From Apoda limacodes (taxonomy: Eukaryota; Arthropoda; Insecta; Lepidoptera; Limacodidae), in the NCBI GenBank assembly GCA_946406115.1, contig OX291552.1, positions 620,001 through 684,000 on the forward strand: a stretch of 64,000 nt of DNA, given 5' to 3'. Shown piece by piece: positions 55,764-64,000 of the stretch. The position numbers and the translations under genes were made by a program. The notes beneath the pieces are model-generated. The model saw nothing but the letters and a program-made list of their open reading frames with translations, did no database searches and was not told where the DNA came from. Positions within the stretch are counted from its first letter, which is position 1. Each line of letters starts with the position of its first letter.

Positions 55764-56470
55764 TAGCTGACCCGGTGAACGTTGTTTCGCTATGGTCCCT
55801 CTCTCTTATATACATATAGTCTCTTTCACGTATTTAATACCTTTTAACGAGTAATTCTTGTACATATGTATATAAATATATTAACAATTTGAATCTCGGC
55901 AACGGCTCCAATGATTTTCATAAAATTTAGTATGCGATGGTTTCAAGAGCGATATATCGATCTAGCTAGGTTTCATTTTTAGGAAACGTCGTTTTATTCG
56001 TGTTTTCAGGCAATGATAAACTGAAAAATATGACTCTTCCTGACATCTGTTGGCGCGCAGTAATACTATTATTTTTACCGACACAGCAATACTAATGCTA
56101 CTTGAAAATAGATGGCGATGTTGTTGTACTATACATAATATACAATAGTTGAACTCAAGAACGTTGTTTCGCTATAGTCCCTCTTCCTTATATACATAAT
56201 ATAGTTGAACCCGCGAACGTTGTTTCGCTATAGTCCCTTTACCTTATATACACATAATAGTTGAATCCGCGAACTTTGTAACGCTATTGTATAACAGCGC
56301 CACGTACCGTCTGCACGTATTTACAAAAGGTTGTACTAACTCAGAAACCTTCCTCGGCATGTGAACAATAACTTACCAAAATTTCATTGCAATCGCTCTT
56401 AGTGCGCGAGTCCGACGCGTACCCGAACAGACGGACAGACGGACGGCAAGAAAAGTGACGTTCACAAAGT
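55764..56470 (+). repeat. Tandem GCGAACGTTGTTTCGCTAT repeat with an inserted block
   Basis: The family phrase CTAGCTGACCCGGTGAACGT opens at 55764. About 60-bp units recur near 56158, 56213 and 56268 (TTGTTTCGCTATAGTCCCT then TTATATAC). The same opening phrase is at 61417. A block at 56065-56125 (TATTATTTTTACCGACACAG) is shared with 45530-45590. The end carries the GTGCGCGAGTCCGACGCG module found in the 61.5-62.7 kb arrays. Confidence 0.8.
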
Positions 56471-56479
56471 AAATACTAG

Positions 56480-56940
56480 AAGTAAAAATAAGCTGTTGGT
56501 ACATGATACACGTCTACACAAAATAAGTAACTCTTTTATGGGGCAATGTATACACTTTTACAACAAAGTTCCTAATAATATTCAAATTAGTAAAAATCTT
56601 TCGTCAAACAACTACTTTGTAAAAAAGCATACGATGAAATTTCAGACTATATATAATAATAAAACTCCATGGGACTGAAAATGCTCAATTACAGGACGCT
56701 AAGGTAATCTAAATTAAAATAAAATCAAATTATATGGCTTAAATTTTTTATTAAAAACATTGATGAGTGTTTTTATATTTTTTTATGAGAATATGTACTG
56801 GTTATGTTGTTAACACAATGACTTTTTAAAAGATTAACTATTGAGTTTCTTGCCGGATTCTTCTCGATACAGATCCACATTGTGAACCGGAGAGAGGGTC
56901 AGAGGTTTCAAAAAATAAAATAGTATTTAATAACTATGAC
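56480..56940 (+). pseudogene. LINE C-terminus and 3' tail
   Basis: NKLLVHDTRLHKISNSFMGQ, CIHFYNKVPNNIQI, TPWD then stop at 56676-56678. This is the closing segment of Jockey-group LINE proteins. The 3' UTR continues to TTTCTTGCCGGATTCTTCTC near 56848, shared with 18384-18445. Confidence 0.75.
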
Positions 56941-57041
56941 CATTCAAAAGTGTTTGAAAAAACCAAATTTGAATAAAAAAATGAGATTAGATATAGTAAT
57001 ATATAAAAGAAGGTCTTGGTATAAGAGGTCTCCCACTGTTA

Positions 57042-59339
57042 GTGCAGTCATTGAAGCGAAAAATAGGGTTCCTATTCGATTTTTTTTACTGTGAACCGAT
57101 TTGCATGACATTTTGGAATTGGGCTCATCTAACCCTTAACTTTAAAAGTGAAAATGATCTGAGCTCCGCTTATTATATTTAAGGGGTGTAAACAACCTCT
57201 TAATGGAAAAATTGGCATTGAGCCATTTTATCGCTAGAAAACGTGTTTAATATTAAGCGGTGAAATTGTAAACCTTACAACCCTTGCAAACAACCCCTAA
57301 ATTGAAAAATCACAAAAATTAACTTTGGTATGACATAAAAAGATTTAAGTATAGAGTAAATAATATTTTATGTTCTCTATCTTAATTATCGAATTTTAAC
57401 CCCCTTTCGACCCTTAAAAACAACTATATAACATTATCATATTCTCAAGATCATATTCTCAAGATTTTCAACCCTTAAAACTACCCCTAAATTGAAACAG
57501 TAAATATAAATACACTTTTTTCGCGATATCTCGGAAACTATGTGTCTTACAAAAAATTCGTTAAGACATAATTCGTAGAAAATTGTTTTGCCTACAAATA
57601 TGGTCATATTACTTTTTGGCCTAAATTAAAAATTAAAGAAGTTATAAGCAAAAAAGTGAGATTTTTTTTATAAAAATTTTCTTTTTGCACTATAACTTTT
57701 TTTTTTATACATTTTACAAAAAAAAAACCTCAGACCAATCTTGTAGATGATCTTTTGAGGAAAATTTTTCTGTTATTTTTTTTTAATTTTATTCATTTAA
57801 AACGCTGTTACAGTGCTCCAAAGTTGACCGGGTTCGTCAATGCTCATGAGAATCCGGTCAAAACGAAATGTTTAACTTATTTTTGTTTTTTTTTTTATTG
57901 TAAATATATTCTTGCAAATTTTGTGTTAAATTCGTACCACTTTACTTATTCATTCCTAACTCTTTTCCCCGCCACCTATGAGGTAGTGTCTGTAGGCGCG
58001 TTTTTTTTTTACATGATATCCTGAATTTAGCTGGTGGTACCGCGCTATTCCGCCTTCTAATGCTCATTAGAAGAGCATTGACGAACCCGGTCAACTTTGG
58101 AGCGCTATAAAAGCGTTTTAAATGAATGAAATATATATATACATATATAAGACAATAGTTTTGGGTCTCTATTACTGTGAAATTTTCAGTTTACTAAATA
58201 GAAAAAAATACGATTAGCTTTTGGACCAAAACTCCTTCAATTTTGATGATATCACAACTTATAAAAAAACAATTTAAAGGTAATTAAAAGAGCTACAACT
58301 TTTTGTAGTACTATATATAGTGAAAAACCTTTTATTTTAAAACGATGTAGGGTCAAAGGGCTCGAGAGAGACTGTGATTGCGCTGGTGCGCGCTCTTTAA
58401 ACAATCATATCTCCGTCAATTTTTTGTGTGACAGAAAAAAAAAAAAACAAATTTTTTGTTAGAAAAAGACCTACATTTTTATCATTATGCTTTTATACGT
58501 ATCTTTCATCATTTTTGAGATATTATGAAAAGAAGGTGGTTTTTGTAAAAAATAGAAAATATTTTTTTCTTAAAATCGTGATTTTTTGAGAAATATGTGT
58601 TCTAAAGCAGCCAAACTACTAGAATCCATCAAACTCTTTATATTAAAGTTAATTCTAGACGGAATACGATTAATTTGAATTTTGGTGGAAGTGGCATTTA
58701 TGAAACCCATTGATTTAAAAGAAAAAACCATTAGATGTTCCTCTTATTTCTATTACAACTCACTCATTTTACGTGCAAAATACTTTTAACAGCTCATTTT
58801 AAAGCTTATTTCAAGCACTACAAAACCCTATTTCATTAGAATGCATAAAATATAATCTATAGAATACATCAATTAAATTTCAGACGATAAAAACGGCTTT
58901 GATCTTTAATATCTAGCTTAATATTGCACTTAGAACACTTTATAAAGAACCGATTTGTTCAGTTTTTTACCTGCTAAAATTTTATTCATTATAAAATTTT
59001 CGTTATAATGCATATTTTTGGAAATTTTTGCAAAAAACCGATGAAAAACGTGAAAAAATTCGGTTTTTTCAATTGCCAATAACTTGAAAACTATCGGTGT
59101 TTTTGAAAAACTTTATAGAATTTTTTTTTTTCAAATTATGCTATATAACGATATCCGAAGTTATTTTAAAAAAAAAATTTACACCACCGAGAAGGGCTGG
59201 AAACCACCCCCAGGGTGGGTGCGGAGTTCAGACCATTTTCACCTTTGAAGTTAAGGGTAAGATGAGCCTAATTCCAAAATTTCATGCAAATCGGTTCACA
59301 GTAAAAAAATTCGGAGCAATAACGCTTCAATGACTGCAC
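57042..59339. mobile_element. 2.3-kb DNA element with ~130-bp TIRs and TA flanks
   Basis: Left GTGCAGTCATTGAAGCG at 57042 is matched by its complement ending at 59339, and similarity continues through TTTACTGTGAACCGATTTGC to about 57170 and 59210. TA dinucleotides flank both ends (57040-57041, 59340-59341), as in Tc1/mariner-like insertions. The interior is AT-rich with repeated CCCCTAAATTGAAA blocks and no transposase. It contains the nested 57791-58127 element. Confidence 0.8.
57791..58127. mobile_element. 337-bp MITE nested in the 57.0-59.3 kb element
   Basis: ATTCATTTAAAACGCT at the left and its complement at the right extend into TCCAAAGTTGACCGGGTTCG; about 51 of 55 positions pair. The centre holds a second small inverted pair (TTCTAATGCTCATTAGAA). 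No coding capacity. Confidence 0.85.
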
Positions 59340-59369
59340 TATATTGTGGCTTACTAGCTAGCTTATCGA

Positions 59370-59580
59370 CAGAAAACAGCGCTTACGTGGGAACAATGAC
59401 GCCAGTGATAAGTATATTTGTAAATATGGAGTTCCTCAAGGAACAGCATTAGGCCCAACCTTATTTTTAATCTATATCAACCAGCTATGTAATACTTCTA
59501 TTGTGTCATGTAAAATTACAATGTTTGCTGGTGACACTTTTCTACTCATACATTCAACGGCACTGCTCGCTTTCGTACAT
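59370..59580 (+). pseudogene. LINE RT fragment with inactivated catalytic box
   Basis: LIDRKQRLRGNNDASDKYIC, KYGVPQGTALGPTLFLIYIN, and MFAGDTFLLIH where F-A-D-D is expected: the first catalytic Asp is changed to Gly. It starts about 30 bp beyond the TIR element at 57042-59339, which may have inserted into this LINE. Confidence 0.8.
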
Positions 59581-59619
59581 GTATATAAGTACATATAGAC
59601 GAAGTTTGCGACGGGAAGT

Positions 59620-60490
59620 TACATCACAATTGAGTTAACGAACCTGAGGCGATTGGACCAATCAAAGATTCCACTTGCGAAATTTTGAAATTCCCAGAAA
59701 TTTTGAAGAACGGCTCGACCAATCGGCGAACTCGAAATTGCAAACGCTCAGGGATGGGGCAACCAAATACACGTCGCATAGCGGAAATAGTGACTGACAC
59801 ACACATAGAAGGAGCTATTATAAAAACCATCGCAGACATAGCGCAGCGCAGTATTTTTGGAATTGTCTACCAGGAAACTTCAAATAGTAGAAAGTAGCCT
59901 CACTTTGCCCAAATGAAAAATCAGAGGGGTCAACAACCTTAGACGGATACCGGATAGTGACACCATACTTCATAGATATCCACTACCAGCTGGCCGTGAA
60001 AGAAAACGACCCCGGGTTCCAGGCGCTACCCTTATCAGCTGGCTATGGTAGCCATGACCATGGGCTCAAACATCTAAGTTGCCTTGATGGCAATTCTCCG
60101 ATTCGTCCCGACGTGATATCAGTCTAACCTAGGCTGACCTAAAGCTCCAATATACAGTGTGATCCAAAATTAAAAAGTTACTGTGCCAATATGTATTCAG
60201 TGAATATAAAAAAAGGTAATAAACAATTGTTAAGTGTTAACTTAATCTAGGTCGTATAATAGAATTATATTTTAGATAAATTTTTATTAGGAAAACATTT
60301 AATAAATATTATTTTTCCTAAAGAACAGTTTTATAGAGTGTCGGTTCCAAAATATTAGCAACTTGGATATAGGCGAGAATTGAACCCAATATAATCTCAT
60401 TCCTATATTCAAATTTGACGGCCAAAGGGTTGAGTCATGCTGACTAAATGATAACTAGCCGAGGCTTTGGTTCGAATCCCAAACGGAACC
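59620..60490. other. Unassigned stretch
   Basis: Moderate GC at 59640-60140 with open frames of 70 residues on both strands, none recognised. 60150-60490 may be an LTR of the Gypsy remnant that follows, since it ends near a primer-binding-like TTTGGCACCCAACG at about 60497. Confidence 0.3.
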
Positions 60491-60496
60491 GTTACA

Positions 60497-61413
60497 AATT
60501 TGGCACCCAACGTATATGTATTTTACTTTGAACCGACACATTATTTTTAGCAGCTTTTGATAATATTTGTAAATTAATGTGAATTTTAATTTTAACAAGA
60601 GTTGAACATTTTTCTTACAATTTTAGTCAGTGAACCAAGCTTATAAAATGTTATAAATGTGTACTAATAATATTTTATTTTAGCAGTGTTTCGTTAAGTG
60701 AATTTATAAACTAATATAAATATAAAAAAAACAATAGGTATGGTGCTAGTGTAAAAATGAAATCGTAGTCGCAAGATATAAATGCCGCGTATTAAAATTT
60801 TAGGGTTCCGTGGTCAAAAATAAAATTTATAAAAAAGGTATTAATTAATAGTGTTTATAAATCAAATTCGGTAGTAATTTTCTAAAATAAATAAAATTTA
60901 TATAAAATGGATGACCCTACAGTAATACCCTTGCCGTCATCAGATACTGATGATTCGGACATCAATTGAGCAGTTTTGTCAGAAATGAAAAAGAAGCGTG
61001 TTATTAGCAAACGAAATCAGGGTTCCAAAAACAATAAATTGAAATTAATCCACGACATTGCAAATTGGAAAATAAAATACTCAGGTGAAGTAGGTGCCTT
61101 TGAGTTTCTAGAAAAAGTAGAGCAGTAACAAAGTTTAAGAAATATCCCAGACGTTATCTTGTTACAAACTGTCGGTGAATTATTGAATAGTCCCGCACAA
61201 AAATAGTTCGTGATAAATAAAAACAAATTCGATTCTTGGGATGACTTTAAAAAATAGTTAACAAATACTTTCGATTCTTCTATTTCTATATACAAATAAG
61301 AAGAAAAAGTAAGATCCAGGAAACAATTAAATACGGAAAATATTTCGGAATTTATTATAAACATACGTTATTTACCGAGAAGGGTTCCGTATCCGTGAAC
61401 AAATTTTATTTGA
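60497..61413 (+). pseudogene. Gypsy retrotransposon: leader and gag
   Basis: TTGGCACCCAACG at about 60499 resembles an LTR-retroelement primer-binding site. Gag opens at 60907 (MDDPTVIPLPSSDTDDSDIN) and has IANWKIKYSGEVGAFEFLEK, VGELLNSPAQ and FDSWDDFKK, a Ty3/Gypsy gag pattern. Four or five stop codons but few frameshifts. It is cut at 61414 by the CTGACCCGGCGAACGTTG repeat. Confidence 0.7.
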
Positions 61414-61877
61414 AACTAGCTGACCCGGCGAACGTTGTTTCTCCGCACCAACCTATTGTGAAAGGGTTGTACTAATTCAGAAACCTTCCCCGGCAAGTGC
61501 ATAACAACTTGCCAAAATTTCATTACCATCGGTTCACCCTTATTGCGCGAGTCCGACCTGCACTTGACCCTGTCCGATTCGCACTTGACCCTTTTTTTCT
61601 TTCTCAAAAACCTTCCCCGGCGTGTGCATAACAACTTACCAAAAGTTCATTAAAATCGGTTTACCCTTAGTGCGCGAGTCCGACGCGCACTTGACCCTTT
61701 TTTTCTTTCTCAAAAACCTTCCCCGGCGTGTGCATAACAACTTACCAAAACTTCATTAAAATCGGTTAACCCTTAGTGCGCGAGTCCGACGCGCACTTGA
61801 CCCTTTTTTTCTTTCATAAAAACCTTGCCCTAACACTAACAAATACAACAAAAAAAAATACCAGAATTGGTCCAGCT
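61414..61877 (+). repeat. Tandem array, ~105-bp units (GAGTCCGACGCGCACTTGACC)
   Basis: Begins CTAGCTGACCCGGCGAACGT. Units carry GCGCGAGTCCGACGCGCACT, TTGACCCTTTTTTTCTTTCT and CCGGCGTGTGCATAACAACT; phase points at about 61548, 61671 and 61776. It breaks at GGTCCAGC (61870-61877), where the composite repeat is inserted. Confidence 0.85.
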
Positions 61878-62388
61878 CAAACTCAAACTCAAACTCAAAT
61901 CAAACTTTATTCAAGTTGGTTTCTAAGAACACTTTTGATTCGTCAATACAATGTAAATTATGTAATTTCTGCCAAAAAGAGTTGGCAAGAAGTTCCATTT
62001 AAAGTAGTAATACAATACTTTCATAATTAACTAAAGAGTATACAATATGTACCGAAACCCTTATTAGGTTATAAAAAATAAGTTAGTAAGCTACGAAAAC
62101 CAAAGTCAAACATGTCAATTTTTTTTTGTTTTTATGTAGCATAGGGGGCGCACCATGTGAAGCGTCAAATATCGTTAATTGAGTGAAGGAATTTAAATAT
62201 TTAAGAGAATTCCGATATTTAATAGTACTAGTGGCATTAGCGCCATCATAATTATATTTTGGCACAATCACATGTACAAACATATATTTACATATACTTA
62301 AAATTATCCATACTATCCAAAGTAAATCTGTCTGTTACCTTTTCACGGTGAAACCGCTGTACCGATAAAGATGAAATTTGGCAACGAG
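61878..62388. repeat. Composite LINE-tail repeat inserted in the array
   Basis: Starts with a (TCAAAC)n run, then the same sequence as 38105-38650. The array phrase ...TTGGTCCAGC | CGTCTTCGAG... resumes immediately after it (compare the uninterrupted GTCCAGCCGTCTTCGAG at 62623-62640), which fixes both edges. Confidence 0.85.
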
Positions 62389-62780
62389 CCGTCTTCGAGT
62401 TTCCTTAGTGCGCGAGTCCGGCTCGCACTTGACTGTTTTTTTCTTTCATAAGAACCTTGCCCTAACACGTACAAATAAAACAAAAAGAAATTACCTGAAT
62501 TGGTGCAGCCGTCTTCGAGTTTTCCTTAGTGTGCGAGTCCGACTCGCACTTGACCGTTTTTTTCTTTCATAACAACCTTGCCCTAACATTAACAAATACA
62601 ATAAAAAAAAATTACCTGAATTGGTCCAGCCGTCTTCGAGTTTTCCTTAGTGCGCCAGTTCGACTTGCACTTGACCTTTTATTTTTCCTTATAAACCTTG
62701 CCTTAACAATAACGAACGCAACAAAAAAAGAATTATCCAAATCGGTCCAGCCCTTCCAGAGTTTTGGCGAGATCAACGAT
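62389..62780 (+). repeat. Tandem array continued, ~120-bp units
   Basis: CGTCTTCGAGTTTTCCTTAG occurs at about 62390, 62510 and 62630, each followed by CGAGTCCG(A/G)CTCGCACTTG-like text. Ends in ATATATATAGAT, the usual terminal microsatellite of this family. Confidence 0.85.
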
Positions 62781-62825
62781 CAGCAATTAATTTTTATATA
62801 TATAGATAATCTAGAATTATAATTT

Positions 62826-62965
62826 GATACACTGGTATTAGTTAAAGAGTTAAAGAAAGCATCTTGATTTGGAAGAGATGTAACTTTTAAGGACTCATAA
62901 GAACTAACAAATTCATGAAGAAAAATACTTGGTTGAACAATTGATTTCTTAATTCTGCAAATTTT
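62826..62965 (-). pseudogene. Third polymerase B fragment (Polinton/Maverick-type)
   Basis: Minus strand reads FAELRNQLF, then after a short gap HEFVSSYESLKVTSLPNQ and DAFFNSLTNTS, corresponding to the C-terminal end of the fragments at 880-2033 and 6814-7967. Roughly 15 percent diverged from them. It stops at the same point (before CTGGTATTAG read on plus strand) where the LINE leader begins in the arms. Confidence 0.7.
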
Positions 62966-63394
62966 TCTTTTATACTATAAAAAATATATAACAAAGTTTG
63001 TCTGTCTGTATGTCAAGACCCTTTTACTAAGTTAAAAATAATATCCAATAGAAAAAAAGACTATGGTCATCTAAAGTTGTAAAAAAATCAAACTTCTAAG
63101 TCAATGCAATAAAAAAATACGACCAAAATACGGTCATTTTTAAAGTGAGAACTTAGTTGCGCGCGCTTGGTTGAGGACCTATTTCGTTGAACGTACGTCC
63201 GTACGTCAGAACAGCGCTCAAGGGGAAACAGCGCGGTGGGGAAAGGGAAGAGGGGCCGATAGGCGCGCGCGTATAGCTGCTGCCTCTCTCGCTTTCAGTT
63301 CTCACTTTTGCGGTACGTCCCAGGTGGATGACACAAATAAATTAAAACCTATGTGGTACTTCCCGTTCACCTAGAATCATGAAATTTGACAAGA
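62966..63394. other. Unassigned stretch with a GC-rich island
   Basis: 63160-63315 is GC-rich (GCGCGCGC, ACGTACGTCCGTACGTC). No coding or RNA feature supported. Confidence 0.3.
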
Positions 63395-63455
63395 AGCAAG
63401 ATGTTAGAAGCACAAATATAGCAAGATGTTAGAAGCACAAATATAGCAAGATATT
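63395..63455. repeat. 25-bp tandem repeat, 2.4 units
   Basis: AGCAAGATGTTAGAAGCACA plus AATAT at 63395-63419 and 63420-63444, then a partial unit. Confidence 0.95.
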
Positions 63456-63508
63456 TAAAAGCAGAAAATTAAGGCATAATAATATTATTCTTTAGTGACA
63501 TAAGTCAA

Positions 63509-63629
63509 GTAATACAAGAAAATACAGGTTCAGTTACGACAAAATACAGGTAATGTTACAAGAAAACACAGGTATAGTTACAAGAAAATACAGTTATAGT
63601 TACAAGAAACTACAGTTATAGTTACAGAC
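63509..63629. repeat. 22-bp tandem repeat, about five units
   Basis: GTTACAAGAAAATACAGTTA-type units start at 63533, 63555, 63577 and 63599, preceded by a 24-bp variant and followed by a partial unit. Confidence 0.95.
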
Positions 63630-64000
63630 TAAAACGAAAAGTGTAAAGTCACTAGAAAACCCCTGAGCGCCCAAATCCTGTGTTTTGAGTGTCAGTTACA
63701 AAAGGATAAACATAATATTGTGTGTATGTGCTTGGCTGGCTATTGTAACACGTTTCGACGTTTAGAAGGCAAAACTGAAAGTGTAAAAACTCAGAAATGT
63801 AACAACAAATAATTGTAATTGGTAGATATTGGTAAGTATGTTAATAAAACATATTTTAGTTGAACCCCTCAATCTGTAGAGAAATTTTTTATAAGCTTTT
63901 CCGTCTTTTATTATATCTTTATTAAAAGTTAAGCTTTAACGACCTCCTTACAGCTATTTGTGTTTTGATTGTAGGTATATGAATATGCCTAGGATCTTAT
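63630..64000. other. Unassigned window end
   Basis: AT-rich; nothing supported. Confidence 0.3.

Noticed and set aside
60410..60495. tRNA-like segment with GGTTCGAATCCC (B-box)
   Set aside because: A canonical T-stem does not pair cleanly and no acceptor or anticodon stem forms; at most a degenerate tRNA-derived or LTR sequence.

Overview
The window looks like moth or butterfly (Lepidoptera) nuclear DNA. It is AT-rich with short GC-rich coding islands. It carries repeats typical of lepidopteran genomes: non-LTR elements whose tails read AAGCTTACGGCCCACCTGATG-like, RTE fragments, many BEL/Pao pieces, and the CCGACTCGCACTTGACC and CTGACCCGGCGAACGTTG repeats. There is no bacterial, phage or plasmid signature.

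One host gene can be supported, on the + strand. It is a class B (secretin-family) G-protein-coupled receptor of the calcitonin/DH31 type, most like insect hector. A 92-bp exon (9057-9148) encodes the TM1 region. A 772-bp exon (46812-47583) encodes TM2-TM7 and the start of the C-tail. A short last coding exon (49400-49447) is proposed. The first two join perfectly (AG|G, phase 2) across an intron of 37,663 bp. Exons for the extracellular hormone-binding domain are not in the window and must lie upstream of position 1, so 1-9056 is probably also intronic.

Region by region: 163-8772 is a large inverted repeat with nearly identical arms (about 2.9-3.0 kb each) around a 2.7-kb spacer. Each arm carries a decayed Polinton/Maverick-type DNA polymerase B, the 5' part of a CR1-like LINE, and a tandem array at its outer end. 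From 9149 to 46811 the intron is packed with broken mobile elements: BEL/Pao (9.4-10.9, 20.2-23.4, 25.6, 36.3-40.7, 45.7-46.6 kb), a nested stack of hAT elements with visible target-site duplications (11.7-15.1 kb), a 49/53-bp satellite (18.6-19.9 kb), a piggyBac-like segment, Jockey/RTE/LOA-type LINE remnants (15.6, 26.6, 27.6, 28.7, 31.2-34.3 kb) and a Gypsy element (42.3-45.6 kb). Intron 2 (47584-49399) holds a 5S-rRNA-derived SINE-like piece and two LINE fragments. The probable 3' UTR contains a GC-rich 33-bp minisatellite. Downstream lie a BEL/Pao element with both 160-bp LTRs (50812-55450), a long-TIR DNA element (57042-59339), a Gypsy gag (60.9-61.4 kb), satellite-like arrays (61.4-62.8 kb) and a third polymerase B fragment (62.8 kb).

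None of the mobile-element reading frames looks functional. All calls come from reading the sequence; no database search was run. Family names rest on motifs and boundaries are approximate unless a duplication or splice site fixes them.
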